DNA of 38,661 nt, taken from the NCBI GenBank assembly GCA_027298025.1, contig JAPUGV010000097.1, positions 1-38,661 on the forward strand. The letters run 5' to 3'. The notes under the pieces are model-generated. The model was given only the letters and a program-made list of their open reading frames with translations, was not told the DNA's origin and searched no databases. Positions within the stretch are counted from its first letter, which is position 1. Each line of letters opens with the position of its first letter. A program made the position numbers and the translations under genes. This document shows positions 7,789-15,516 of this stretch, piece after piece. The stretch comes from Chloroflexota bacterium (GTDB taxonomy: Bacteria; Chloroflexota; Anaerolineae; Anaerolineales; E44-bin32).

Positions 7789-9411
7789 ATTATACCCACG
7801 CGCAATTTCAACCGCTATCGGACCACCCGGGCGAGGGTCACGGCGAGCATCTTCCTCACCGTCGCATTGGCCGCGTGCGTCAGTCCGCAGGCCACTGCCG
7901 CAACAATCGATGTTGAAATCGTGGTCGACGGGGAGCCTATTGCGGTTCCCGTTCCGGTCGGTTCCACCGTTCAATTCGCGTTAGATCAAGGTAGCGTGAC
8001 ACTTGGCGAACTCGATCGTGTGGATCCGCCCGTTTATACAGTCGTTACCGACGGCACAGAGATTGTGGTCGTTCGACGGGTGGAGCACTTCGAAATTGAG
8101 GAGCTTGTGCTCCCTTTCTCCCGACAGACGGTCCGCAATGAAGGGCTGCCCGAGGGTCAAACTCGCCTGATTCAGGCCGGGTCGAACGGGATGGAGGAAA
8201 TCACCTATCGCATTGTCGAGGAAGGTGGCGACGAGATGTCCCGGCAGCCGGTGAAACGCACGGTGGTGATCGAGCCACTGCCTGAGATCATCATGATCGG
8301 CGCTCAAGCGGCGCATACACCGCTGAACATCAGGGGCACGTTGGCTTATATTTCGGGCGGCAACGCCTGGGTGATCGAGGGGAACTCCGCCAACCGGCGC
8401 CCGGTTGTTGTATCCGGCGATCTCGACGGGCAAGTCTTTCGTCTCTCCCCGGATAGCAAGTGGCTACTTTACACGCGCGGTCTGGATGAAGAGAGTGACG
8501 ATTTCAATTCACTTTGGGTGGTTGATATCGAAAATGAAGATGCCAGCCCTCTAGATATCGGCGCCCGGAACATCGTGCATTTCGCAGATTGGGCACCGAA
8601 ATCAGACTCGCCCGTGCTTGCGTATTCGAGCGCCGAGCCCCGTCAGGCGCCTCCTGGCTGGCAGGCCAATAACGATCTGATCCTGGTCAATCTGAGCTCC
8701 GGAGGCCGCGTGCTTCGGGAACGCGAACTGCTCCCGCCGAACTCTGGAGGCCAATACGGTTGGTGGGGCACTTCGTTTGCATGGGCTCCAGATGGCGTGC
8801 ACATAGCATATGCGCGAGCGGACAGCGTGGGTCTTATTGATTCGCGAGAGCCGGCCTTCGAGCCGCTGCATGAAATTATTCCGCTGCAAACCGGCAGCGA
8901 CTGGGCCTGGGTGCCCGGAGTCGCCTGGGGCCCAAACAGTCGCACGTTGTATCTGGTCGACCACGCTCCGCCGCTGGGAATCAATGATCCGGCGGCTTCG
9001 CCGGCCTTCGATCTAGTCGCGATCAGCGGTCCGGGGGAACCCCCGCTTCCACTCGTGACTCGAACCGGTATGTTTGCCTACCCTTCCTCCTCTCCGGTCG
9101 AGCTAATGGATTCCGGTGAGATCGCCTCTCAAGTGGCCTTCCTGCAGGCCCTCTCTCCCCTTCAGAGCGAAGACAGCAGCTACCGTCTGATGGTTATGGA
9201 TCGTGATGGGAGCAATGTGCGCGCCTTGTTCCCGGAAGCCGGTAAACGCGGGATCGCCCAGAATGAACTCTCACCGCCCTCCTGGTCGCCGGATGCCGAT
9301 CGCCTGGCGCTGATCTATCGAGGGGATGTCTGGATCGTGGACTCCTCGACAGGCGCGGGCCAGCAGCTGACCGGAGACGGGCTCACGATCGCGCTGGACT
9401 GGAAGCCTTGA
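7789..9411 (+). CDS. Lipoprotein with DUF348/G5-like domains and a C-terminal PD40-type propeller; probable ATT start
   Basis: From ATT at 7789 the product is 540 aa. It has an Arg-rich N-region, a hydrophobic core (ASIFLTVALAAC) and a textbook LAAC lipobox, so it is a secreted lipoprotein. Next come a DUF348-like ubiquitin-fold segment (TIDVEIVVDGEPIAVPVPVG) and a G5-like segment (ITYRIVEEGGDE to VVIEPLPEIIMIGAQ), both typical of cell-wall-associated proteins. The remaining ~370 residues show WD40-like/TolB-type blades (FRLSPDSKWLLYTRG, FAWAPDGVHIAYAR, PSWSPDADRLALIYRGDVWIVD). A conventional start would be TTG at 7867, but that leaves MAACVSPQ and destroys the signal peptide. Alternatives are a base error at the start codon or readthrough of the upstream TAG, since both genes share a frame. 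A wall- or glycan-binding role is inferred from the G5 region. Confidence 0.75.
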   Translation: MIPTRNFNRYRTTRARVTASIFLTVALAACVSPQATAATIDVEIVVDGEPIAVPVPVGSTVQFALDQGSVTLGELDRVDPPVYTVVTDGTEIVVVRRVEHFEIEELVLPFSRQTVRNEGLPEGQTRLIQAGSNGMEEITYRIVEEGGDEMSRQPVKRTVVIEPLPEIIMIGAQAAHTPLNIRGTLAYISGGNAWVIEGNSANRRPVVVSGDLDGQVFRLSPDSKWLLYTRGLDEESDDFNSLWVVDIENEDASPLDIGARNIVHFADWAPKSDSPVLAYSSAEPRQAPPGWQANNDLILVNLSSGGRVLRERELLPPNSGGQYGWWGTSFAWAPDGVHIAYARADSVGLIDSREPAFEPLHEIIPLQTGSDWAWVPGVAWGPNSRTLYLVDHAPPLGINDPAASPAFDLVAISGPGEPPLPLVTRTGMFAYPSSSPVELMDSGEIASQVAFLQALSPLQSEDSSYRLMVMDRDGSNVRALFPEAGKRGIAQNELSPPSWSPDADRLALIYRGDVWIVDSSTGAGQQLTGDGLTIALDWKP

Positions 9412-9436
9412 CTGGCCTCATGATGAAAGGTAGACC

Positions 9437-10387
9437 ATGCGAGTCGTCGTGACTGGGGGTGCCGGATTCATCGGCTCCCATCTCTGCGATCGGCTGATCG
9501 AGGCGGATCATGAGGTCATGGCAATCGACAACCTCGTTACCGGAGACGCCGAGAACCTCGCGCACCTGGCCGGCCACGATCGATTTCAGTACATCCGGCA
9601 CGACGTATCCAATTTCATCTTCGTGTCAGGAAAAGTGGATGCGATCTGGCATCTCGCTTCTCCTGCCTCCCCAAATCCCCTGTCCCCATACGGATACCCG
9701 CAGCTTCCAATCCAGACCTTGAAAGTGGGCGCACTCGGCACACACAACGCCCTGGGCCTGGCGCGTGCAAACGAGGCGGTTTTCCTGTTGGCCTCCACCT
9801 CAGAAGTCTATGGAGATCCCGAGCAGCATCCACAGCGGGAAGACTATTGGGGGCATGTGGATCCTATCGGGCCTCGATCGATGTACGACGAGGCCAAGCG
9901 ATTTGCGGAAGCTATCACGATGGCCTATCACCGCTACCATTCGATGGACACGCGTATCGTCCGGATATTCAACACATACGGCCCCCGAATGCGGTTGGAC
10001 GATGGTCGGGTCGTGCCGAACTTCATTCGCCAGGCGATCGAGGGCAAACCCCTGACAATTTACGGGGACGGTCAGCAAACACGGAGCTTCTGCTACATTG
10101 ACGATCTCGTTGAGGGGCTGCTCAGCCTCATGGAAATTAAATCCCACAACCCGATCAATCTTGGGAATCCGGTCGAGATGACGATTGAGGAGCTGGCGGA
10201 TCTCGTGCTGCGACTCACGGGGAGCGAAGCCGGAGTCGAGTATTTGGCCGATCAAAGAGATCGGTCCGATCCCCAGCAGCGAAGGCCTGATATCGGCCGC
10301 GCAAAGGAAATTCTGGACTGGGAGCCGAGCGTCCCGCTTGAGGAAGGCCTCCGGGCGACGATAGAGGACTTCAGGATACGCCTCTGA
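9437..10387 (+). CDS. NAD-dependent sugar epimerase/dehydratase, UDP-glucuronate decarboxylase (UXS)-like
   Basis: This 316-aa extended SDR enzyme has the NAD-binding GGAGFIG at residues 7-13. The catalytic motifs are [14 protein letters not shown] (T121) and YDEAK (Y150, K154), and [10 protein letters not shown] and [13 protein letters not shown] follow. The HPQxEDYWG and [11 protein letters not shown] signatures match UDP-glucuronate decarboxylases, which make UDP-xylose from UDP-glucuronate. dTDP-glucose 4,6-dehydratase-like activity is the main alternative. AAGGT precedes the ATG by about 7 nt. The end overlaps the next frame as CTGA. Placement after two lipoproteins and before a GtrA-like protein suggests a supply of nucleotide sugar for envelope glycans. 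Confidence 0.88.
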   Translation: MRVVVTGGAGFIGSHLCDRLIEADHEVMAIDNLVTGDAENLAHLAGHDRFQYIRHDVSNFIFVSGKVDAIWHLASPASPNPLSPYGYPQLPIQTLKVGALGTHNALGLARANEAVFLLASTSEVYGDPEQHPQREDYWGHVDPIGPRSMYDEAKRFAEAITMAYHRYHSMDTRIVRIFNTYGPRMRLDDGRVVPNFIRQAIEGKPLTIYGDGQQTRSFCYIDDLVEGLLSLMEIKSHNPINLGNPVEMTIEELADLVLRLTGSEAGVEYLADQRDRSDPQQRRPDIGRAKEILDWEPSVPLEEGLRATIEDFRIRL

Positions 10388-10845
10388 ACCGGCGCCGCGA
10401 GCTCACCCGCTTCTACAAGTTCTCGGTGGTCGGCGCGATTGGGGCTGTCGTTGACTTCGGCACTTTTAATTTGCTGCGCAGCGGGATTGGGATGCTGGAC
10501 GAGATCGCGCAATCGATCTCGTTCCTGGCGGCTGTGACCAGCAATTTCCTCTGGAATCGGTACTGGACGTATCCCGATTCGCGCAGCAAACCGATGGGTC
10601 GGCAGGCGTCCCAGTTCTTCATCGTGAACGTCGTCGGGTTGGCAACCCGAACCGCTGTTTTTTGGCTCATAAAGCCCACAATGATCGTGCTGGCCGGCGA
10701 CCTGCTGGATACATTTATCGGTGATACGAGCGCCAGTCAGGCGGTGGACCTGGGCGTGAACCTGGCCCTGGGGGCGGCCGTCATCGTCGTGCTTTTCTGG
10801 AATTTTGGTGTCAACCGCGTGTGGACCTATTCAGACGTCCAATAG
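10384..10845 (+). CDS. GtrA-like membrane protein; probable CTG start
   Basis: From CTG at 10384 the product is 153 aa with four predicted membrane segments: [20 protein letters not shown], the [20 protein letters not shown] region, the [19 protein letters not shown] region and [21 protein letters not shown]. The N-R-Y/V-W-T-Y signature after helices 2 and 4 is characteristic of GtrA/DPMS-like proteins, thought to help move polyprenyl-linked sugars across the membrane. A conventional GTG start at 10426 would cut into the first helix and lose the family's typical F-x-K/R-F-x-x-V-G beginning. CTG restores it, overlaps the upstream stop as CTGA, and has AGGA (10373-10376) 7 nt upstream. No ATG, GTG or TTG is available between the in-frame stop at 10339 and 10426. 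Confidence 0.82.
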   Translation: MNRRRELTRFYKFSVVGAIGAVVDFGTFNLLRSGIGMLDEIAQSISFLAAVTSNFLWNRYWTYPDSRSKPMGRQASQFFIVNVVGLATRTAVFWLIKPTMIVLAGDLLDTFIGDTSASQAVDLGVNLALGAAVIVVLFWNFGVNRVWTYSDVQ

Positions 10846-10875
10846 TCCTAAAAGCCCCGCGTATCTGAACCGACC

Positions 10876-10883
10876 TGTATAAT
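10876..10883 (+). promoter_or_regulatory. -10 promoter element for the 10900 operon
   Basis: TGTATAAT at 10876-10883 contains a perfect TATAAT ending 16 nt before the ATG at 10900. The predicted leader is about 10 nt and lacks a Shine-Dalgarno sequence. No convincing -35 box is visible. Confidence 0.5.
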
Positions 10884-10899
10884 CGAAGCATTAAATCCG

Positions 10900-11280
10900 A
10901 TGCGTGAATCCGCCCACAAGCCCATACCAATCTACAACACCCCTGGGGATTGGGTGGCCATGATGCTCTATCCTTATATCTACAGCACGGTAGGAGAATG
11001 GATAGGCTGGGTCACCCCTAAGAAGGACGTGTACAACGTGCACGGGATCTACGTGGGTTGGCTGACGAAAGAGCCTCGAGTCCTAAGACGCAGGGTACAG
11101 GAAGGGATGCTCGCCCGGCGCGATTCGCCGCCAATACCAGACAGGATCCGTCCTCCTGCCACCGTTCCACTGCCGCCGATGATGGCGGAGCTGCCTTTTG
11201 AGATCGTGGACGTCTTCGATGATGATCGCGAGCATCTCACGACTTTGGATTATGGCGAACACAAGGAAGATATGGATTGA
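10900..11280 (+). CDS. Small protein with a WIGWV/YVGWL beta-repeat motif, unknown function
   Basis: This is a 126-aa protein without signal peptide or clear membrane helix. Its N-terminal half contains two short beta-type repeats (GEWIGWVTPKKDVYNVHG and YVGWLTKEPRVLRRR), with the hydrophobic-Gly-hydrophobic turns seen in the so-called 4-fold beta flower proteins. That link is by pattern only. A Pro-rich linker (PPIPDRIRPPATVPLPP) precedes an acidic tail (FDDDREH, EHKEDMD). It has its own promoter and near-leaderless start, and its stop overlaps the thioesterase start as TTGA, so the two are probably co-translated. I cannot assign a function. Confidence 0.7.
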   Translation: MRESAHKPIPIYNTPGDWVAMMLYPYIYSTVGEWIGWVTPKKDVYNVHGIYVGWLTKEPRVLRRRVQEGMLARRDSPPIPDRIRPPATVPLPPMMAELPFEIVDVFDDDREHLTTLDYGEHKEDMD

Positions 11281-11768
11281 GGGAGTCAAGGACAGTCGCG
11301 GAATCGCGAGTTACATTATCTCAGCTGATGCAGCCCCAGTTCGCGAACCTGATGGGAACGGTTCATGGCGGCTGGATCATGAAGCTCGTTGACGAAGCTG
11401 GCGGTCTTTCTGCCATTCGCCACGCGCAATCTCAGGTCGTAACCGTAGCTATAGATCAAATGACTTTTCATTCCCCTATCCGGATCGGGGATCTCGTTAC
11501 GCTCGAGGCGGAGGTAACCTACGTAGGTAACTCCTCCATCGAGACCCGGATCCGGGTCATCGCTGAAGATCCGCGCTCAGGCGAACGTACCCACACCAAC
11601 ACTGCCTACCTGGTATATGTGGCGCTCGACTCATCTGGTGGGCCAACCCGGGTACCGCGTCTGATCGGCGAGACAGAGGCCGAACGGCATCGCATAGAGC
11701 GCGGTGAACAGCGGCAGGCCGACCGTTTGGCTCGCATGCGCTCCGACGCGGAGGGTGTTGTACAGTGA
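11277..11768 (+). CDS. Hotdog-fold acyl-CoA thioesterase (YciA/BFIT type)
   Basis: This is a 163-aa single hotdog domain. The signature region NLMGTVHGGWIMKLVDEAGGLSA contains HGG (residues 30-32) and the downstream catalytic Asp39. The later strands VVTVAIDQMTFHSPIRIGD and THTNTAYLVYVAL fit acyl-CoA hydrolases that release CoA from fatty acyl-CoA. The C-terminal ~35 residues are charged and helical (EAERHRIERGEQRQADRLAR), as often seen in this family. The start is TTG at 11277, overlapping the previous stop (TTGA), and the end overlaps the ATPase start (GTGA). Substrate chain length cannot be told from sequence. Confidence 0.88.
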   Translation: MRESRTVAESRVTLSQLMQPQFANLMGTVHGGWIMKLVDEAGGLSAIRHAQSQVVTVAIDQMTFHSPIRIGDLVTLEAEVTYVGNSSIETRIRVIAEDPRSGERTHTNTAYLVYVALDSSGGPTRVPRLIGETEAERHRIERGEQRQADRLARMRSDAEGVVQ

Positions 11769-12928
11769 CCCAGCATGCACGAACACTCACCGAGCTGCTC
11801 TCAGCGGCCGGCGCTAAACGTATTCTCGAGGCGCCGCTTACCGAAGACCTGGGACTGGCTGAAGGGCTTCCATTCCCCTTCCTCGCCCTCGTCGGACAAT
11901 CGGAAATGAAACTGGCCCTAGTGCTGAGCCTGATCAACCCCAATGTGGACGGGGTGCTGTTGATTGGAAATCGAGGAACGGGCAAATCCACGGCAGTGCG
12001 GGGTTTGATTGACCTGCTGCCGGAAGTAAATCGCAGCCTGTGTCCTTATGGCTGTCTACCCGAGGACATCGAAACGGGAGGCATCGACGAAGTCTGTCCA
12101 GATTGCGCCCGGAAGTATGGCGAGGGCGAGAGCCTGACCTATCGGGACTCGGTGCAACTCATTGAACTTCCGCTTAACGCGGGATTGGAAGACGTCATCG
12201 GTGGCCTCGACTCTCGAAACGGAGCGCATCGCCGGCACCGACTCAATCGCGGGATTCTGGCCCGTGCAGATCGTAACCTGCTCTATATTGATGAAGTGAA
12301 CCTGCTCAATGACGAGATTGTGGATGCAATTTTGGATGCAGCCGCGCAGGGCGCCTATACCGTCCGGCGCGGTACTCTGGCTGCTACGTATCGGTCTCGG
12401 TTCGTATTGATCGGATCCATGAATCCCGAAGAGGGCAGGCTACGGCCGCAGATCCTTGATCGTTTCGGATTGCGAGTGTTGGTGAGCGGATTGAAGGGAA
12501 AGCGGCAGCGCCTGGAGGCCTATCGCCGTACGATCGCCTACCGTGCCAATCCGCTTCAGGTCGTGCGCGAATATGCAAATGTTACAGCCCTCATGCGCGA
12601 GGAGCTTCAAGCGGCCCGCGAGGCGATGCCGAACGTGGGGCTCACGAAGGCCACCGAGCGGTACGGACTAGATCTCATTAAGCAAATGGGAATTGATTCT
12701 CTGCGAGCCGAGATCACATTGTTTGAAGCCGCGCGGGCGCGCGCGGTCGCAGACGGGCGGCAGAAGGCTTCCACCAAGGATATCCGGGCGGTGGCGCCGA
12801 TTGCGATCCGCTTGCGCCGCTCGGAATTTATGGAGGATTTCTTCAAGGCTCAGAGCAAGGAGCAGCGCCGGCTTCAGCGAGTGCTCAAGGAATCCGGTTC
12901 CGCCAAAAAGAAACGGGCGCAGCCCTAG
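11765..12928 (+). CDS. AAA+ ATPase of the magnesium-chelatase I-subunit (BchI/ChlI) family
   Basis: This 387-aa ATPase has Walker A GNRGTGKST (68-76), Walker B LLYIDEVNLL (172-181), sensor-1 GSMNPEEG (217-224) and arginine-finger region RPQILDRFG (227-235). The inserted hairpin LAATYRSRFVLIG fits the helix-2-insert clade of Mg-chelatases. In chlorophyll makers the I subunit works with D and H subunits to insert Mg into protoporphyrin. Neither partner is here, and many non-phototrophs use such ATPases with VWA proteins for other metal-centre or remodelling jobs. Residues 93-114 carry four cysteines (CPYGC and CPDC), which could bind zinc. The start is GTG at 11765, overlapping the thioesterase stop. 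The C-terminus is basic (SAKKKRAQP). The role is unresolved. Confidence 0.88.
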   Translation: MTQHARTLTELLSAAGAKRILEAPLTEDLGLAEGLPFPFLALVGQSEMKLALVLSLINPNVDGVLLIGNRGTGKSTAVRGLIDLLPEVNRSLCPYGCLPEDIETGGIDEVCPDCARKYGEGESLTYRDSVQLIELPLNAGLEDVIGGLDSRNGAHRRHRLNRGILARADRNLLYIDEVNLLNDEIVDAILDAAAQGAYTVRRGTLAATYRSRFVLIGSMNPEEGRLRPQILDRFGLRVLVSGLKGKRQRLEAYRRTIAYRANPLQVVREYANVTALMREELQAAREAMPNVGLTKATERYGLDLIKQMGIDSLRAEITLFEAARARAVADGRQKASTKDIRAVAPIAIRLRRSEFMEDFFKAQSKEQRRLQRVLKESGSAKKKRAQP

Positions 12929-12983
12929 GTTCTGGTGTTCTTCACCACTCACTCCGGATTTGTGAAAATTCAGGCCAGAATCA

Positions 12984-13010
12984 AACTGGCCGGTGATCTG
13001 CCGGCCAGTT
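12984..13010. terminator. Hairpin between convergent genes, possible bidirectional terminator
   Basis: A perfect 10-bp inverted repeat (AACTGGCCGG / CCGGCCAGTT) with a 7-nt loop lies between the convergent ATPase and acyl carrier protein genes. It is GC-rich and well placed to end both transcripts. Neither side is followed by a clear run of T, so a Rho-independent terminator is only probable. Confidence 0.55.
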
Positions 13011-13031
13011 GCTTGTTCGAAATAGATCAAC

Positions 13032-13274
13032 CTACCTCATATTCGAATCGATGTACTCTACCGCCTGCCCGACGGTCGTTATCTTCTGCGCATCCTCGTC
13101 AGAGATCTCGCCGGAGAACTTTTCTTCAAAAGCCATAATGAGCTCAACCAGATCGAGCGAATCTGCCTCCAGATCCTCTCGGAACCTCGCCTCAAGTGTG
13201 ACCTTGCTCTCTTCTGCTCCCAGCAGGTCTACGATGATTTTCTGGATTTCGGTATAGGTCTCTTCTTCTGCCAT
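13032..13274 (-). CDS. acpP: Acyl carrier protein
   Basis: This is an 80-aa acidic four-helix protein. The phosphopantetheine attachment site is the Ser of [17 protein letters not shown], matching the DSL motif. It carries growing acyl chains for fatty acid synthesis in the cytoplasm. The frame is open upstream, but the ATG at 13274 (MAEEETYTE) gives the standard length. It is preceded on its strand by a strong Shine-Dalgarno sequence (GAGGAGGGA), in contrast to the divergent fni gene, which has none. It stands alone, not in a fab operon. Confidence 0.95.
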   Translation of the reverse strand: MAEEETYTEIQKIIVDLLGAEESKVTLEARFREDLEADSLDLVELIMAFEEKFSGEISDEDAQKITTVGQAVEYIDSNMR

Positions 13275-13317
13275 TTGGTCCCTCCTCGCGCCGGCTATTG
13301 TAATTGAATAGCGCAAT

Positions 13318-13346
13318 TTGACGCGGCTAATGCGCGCTGATATTAT
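13318..13346 (+). promoter_or_regulatory. Sigma-70-type promoter for fni
   Basis: TTGACG (13318-13323), a 17-nt spacer and TATTAT (13341-13346) form the best promoter in the window. Transcription should start near 13353, giving a leader of roughly 15 nt before the ATG at 13368. That leader has no Shine-Dalgarno sequence. Confidence 0.7.
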
Positions 13347-13367
13347 CCTCCCATTCAACACCCCCAA

Positions 13368-14393
13368 ATGAGCAAAGTTACGGTGGAACGAAAGGCGGAC
13401 CACATCCGAGTCAACTTGGAGGAGGATGTGGATTCCGGATTGATATCAGGCTTCGAGAGTCTGAGATTCGAACACAATGCTCTCCCCCAACTGGACTTGG
13501 ATGAGATAGACCTTTCGCAGGAATTTCTGGGGAATCACTTGGCGGCTCCTCTGCTCATCTCCTCGATGACCGGTGGGACAGCGCAGGCGGGCGAGATCAA
13601 TCGGAATCTTGCAATAGCAGCTCAGAGTTCAGGCATCGCAATGGGCTTGGGCTCCCAGCGTGCGGCGATTGAAGACCCCGGCCTCGCGGATACCTTCAAC
13701 GTGCGCGGGCTGGCGCCCGATGTCCTGCTGTTCGCCAATCTTGGCGCGGTTCAGCTCAACTATGGTTACGGCGCGGATGAGGCGCAACGCGCGATCGATA
13801 TGATCGAAGCCGACGCGTTAGTGCTGCATCTCAACGCATTGCAAGAAGCCGTGCAACCGGAAGGCGATACCAACTTCGGTGGTTTGCTACCCCAGATCGA
13901 GGCCGTGGTTGGCTCCGTGACGGTCCCCGTGATTGTGAAGGAAGTTGGATGGGGAATCTCGGCCTCCGTCGCCACTCGCCTCGTTGAGGCGGGCGTAGCG
14001 GTCATCGACGTGGCGGGTGCCGGCGGCACTTCATGGTCTCAGGTCGAGATGCACCGTGCTGCTGAGGAAAAGCAGGCGGAGCTCGCCTCCAAATTTATCG
14101 ATTGGGGAATTCCTACAGCGGAGGCCGTACGGCAGGTTCGCGCCGCGCTCCCGAATATTCCCATAATCGCCTCCGGCGGCCTGCGAGGCGGCCTAGATCT
14201 CGCAAAATCGATCGCCCTGGGAGCGCAGCTGGGCGGCATGGCAGGGCCATTCCTTCGCGCGGCGGCTGAATCCTCTCAGGCCGTGACCGATCTCATCGAT
14301 CGGACGCTACAGGAGCTGCGCGTGTGCATGTTTGCGACCGGCACGCGCGATCTCAACGCCCTTCCCTCCGCGAAATTGCTCTCTCAACCTTGA
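13368..14393 (+). CDS. fni: Type 2 isopentenyl-diphosphate delta-isomerase
   Basis: This 341-aa FMN-dependent TIM-barrel enzyme interconverts IPP and DMAPP. Family motifs in order are RKADHIRVN at the N-terminus, [30 protein letters not shown], the substrate and metal region [54 protein letters not shown] and [13 protein letters not shown]. Length is normal. It requires reduced FMN, NADPH and Mg2+ in characterised members. It is the first gene of a two-gene isoprenoid unit; the prenyl synthase starts 10 nt after its stop, so the pair supplies and then consumes the allylic substrate. Confidence 0.96.
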   Translation: MSKVTVERKADHIRVNLEEDVDSGLISGFESLRFEHNALPQLDLDEIDLSQEFLGNHLAAPLLISSMTGGTAQAGEINRNLAIAAQSSGIAMGLGSQRAAIEDPGLADTFNVRGLAPDVLLFANLGAVQLNYGYGADEAQRAIDMIEADALVLHLNALQEAVQPEGDTNFGGLLPQIEAVVGSVTVPVIVKEVGWGISASVATRLVEAGVAVIDVAGAGGTSWSQVEMHRAAEEKQAELASKFIDWGIPTAEAVRQVRAALPNIPIIASGGLRGGLDLAKSIALGAQLGGMAGPFLRAAAESSQAVTDLIDRTLQELRVCMFATGTRDLNALPSAKLLSQP

Positions 14394-14403
14394 GCGAACT
14401 TAC

Positions 14404-15402
14404 GTGAGCACGGAAACTCCAATCACCTCGCAGATGCTTGTGGCCGTGCACGATGATTTGCTGCTTGTCTCGGAATCCTTGCGCGAGGGATCTTCCGCAG
14501 AGCTCTATGACATGGCCGCTCATCATTTTGGCTGGGATGAAAATGGGCGACCCGGCAAAGGAGTACGACCCTTGCTGTGCTTGCTATGCAGCGCAGCCGC
14601 CGGAGGTGACTGGGAGAAGGCCATTCCTGCCGCGACTAGCATAGAGCTGATGCATAATTTCTCACTGATTCATGACGACATTGAGGATGGCAGCGACCTG
14701 CGCCGTCATCGGCCCACTCTTTGGAAGCTATGGGGAATGCCCCAGGCAGTCAATGCCGGCGATGCCTTGTTCGCGCTCGCCAGGCTTTCCAGTGCTCGCC
14801 TGCTTGAGCTCGGCCACGACGCTTCAACTGTGCTCCGCGTCCAACGGATGATAGACGAGACCTGTCTGGATCTTACGAAGGGGCAGTATTTGGATTTGAG
14901 TTTCGATTTCGATGATGCAGGAGTTCTCGAGCGGTATTTGGAGATGATCCAAAACAAGACCGCCTCACTCGTTGCGTCCAGCGCGGCGGTCGGAGCCCTA
15001 TGTGCGGGAGCCTCTGACGACGCTATCGATGCCTACCAGACATTTGGGCATCATCTGGGCCTCGCCTTCCAGATCCTGGATGATGTGCTAGGTACGTGGG
15101 GCAGCGAAGGCAGCATGGGAAAGCCGGTTGGCGCAGATGTGGAGACCCGGAAACCTTCCTACCCACCCATATATGCGCTCGAAAATTCCCCAGATTTTGG
15201 CCACCTGTGGCGCGATCCAAGAGCCAGCAAGGAGCAGGTCATGGCTGCACTGGATCGATCGGGTGCTCAACACGCCGCGCATGATGCCGCGGTCAGGCAA
15301 ACAGGCCTTGCATTTGAGAGCCTGGACGCCGCAAAGCCCACCGAACCCGCCGCCTCTGCGCTTCGAACGCTGGCCGATCGGCTCCTCGTCCGGGAATCCT
15401 GA
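14404..15402 (+). CDS. Polyprenyl diphosphate synthase (farnesyl/geranylgeranyl type)
   Basis: This is a 332-aa trans-prenyltransferase. GKGVRPLLCL precedes the first aspartate-rich motif HDDIED (D91-D95), followed by RRHRPTLW. The second motif reads QILDDVLGTWG, so its last position is Gly instead of Asp (DDxxG rather than DDxxD). GKPVGADVETRKPSYP follows, where the family has its GKxxGxDxxxxKxTxP motif. It condenses IPP with DMAPP, GPP or FPP; the final chain length cannot be read safely by eye. The GTG at 14404 avoids a 62-nt overlap with fni that a further-upstream start would cause; ATG at 14434 is the alternative. Confidence 0.88.
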   Translation: MSTETPITSQMLVAVHDDLLLVSESLREGSSAELYDMAAHHFGWDENGRPGKGVRPLLCLLCSAAAGGDWEKAIPAATSIELMHNFSLIHDDIEDGSDLRRHRPTLWKLWGMPQAVNAGDALFALARLSSARLLELGHDASTVLRVQRMIDETCLDLTKGQYLDLSFDFDDAGVLERYLEMIQNKTASLVASSAAVGALCAGASDDAIDAYQTFGHHLGLAFQILDDVLGTWGSEGSMGKPVGADVETRKPSYPPIYALENSPDFGHLWRDPRASKEQVMAALDRSGAQHAAHDAAVRQTGLAFESLDAAKPTEPAASALRTLADRLLVRES

Positions 15403-15443
15403 CCGAGTTTTAGCCACAAGAATCCACTAGCCGCACCGTTTCA

Positions 15444-15471
15444 TTGCGCCGAAAAGTGGGCATGCTATAAT
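15444..15471 (+). promoter_or_regulatory. Promoter of the kinase-phosphatase operon
   Basis: TTGCGC (15444-15449), a 16-nt spacer and TATAAT (15466-15471) with an upstream TG (extended -10, TGCTATAAT). The leader is about 38 nt and contains AAGGAG at 15501-15506, 10 nt before the ATG at 15517. Confidence 0.7.
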
Positions 15472-15516
15472 CTCGCCGGATTGCTCCTTTCGGCCTTTAG
15501 AAGGAGCCTTCTTCAT

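Noticed and set aside
7867-9411. TTG at 7867 as the true start of the G5/propeller lipoprotein
   Set aside because: It would leave only three residues before the lipobox cysteine, so the signal peptide encoded just upstream would be lost.
13297-13302. TACAAT on the minus strand as the acpP -10 box
   Set aside because: No -35 at a sensible distance and it overlaps the fni promoter region; left out as unsupported.
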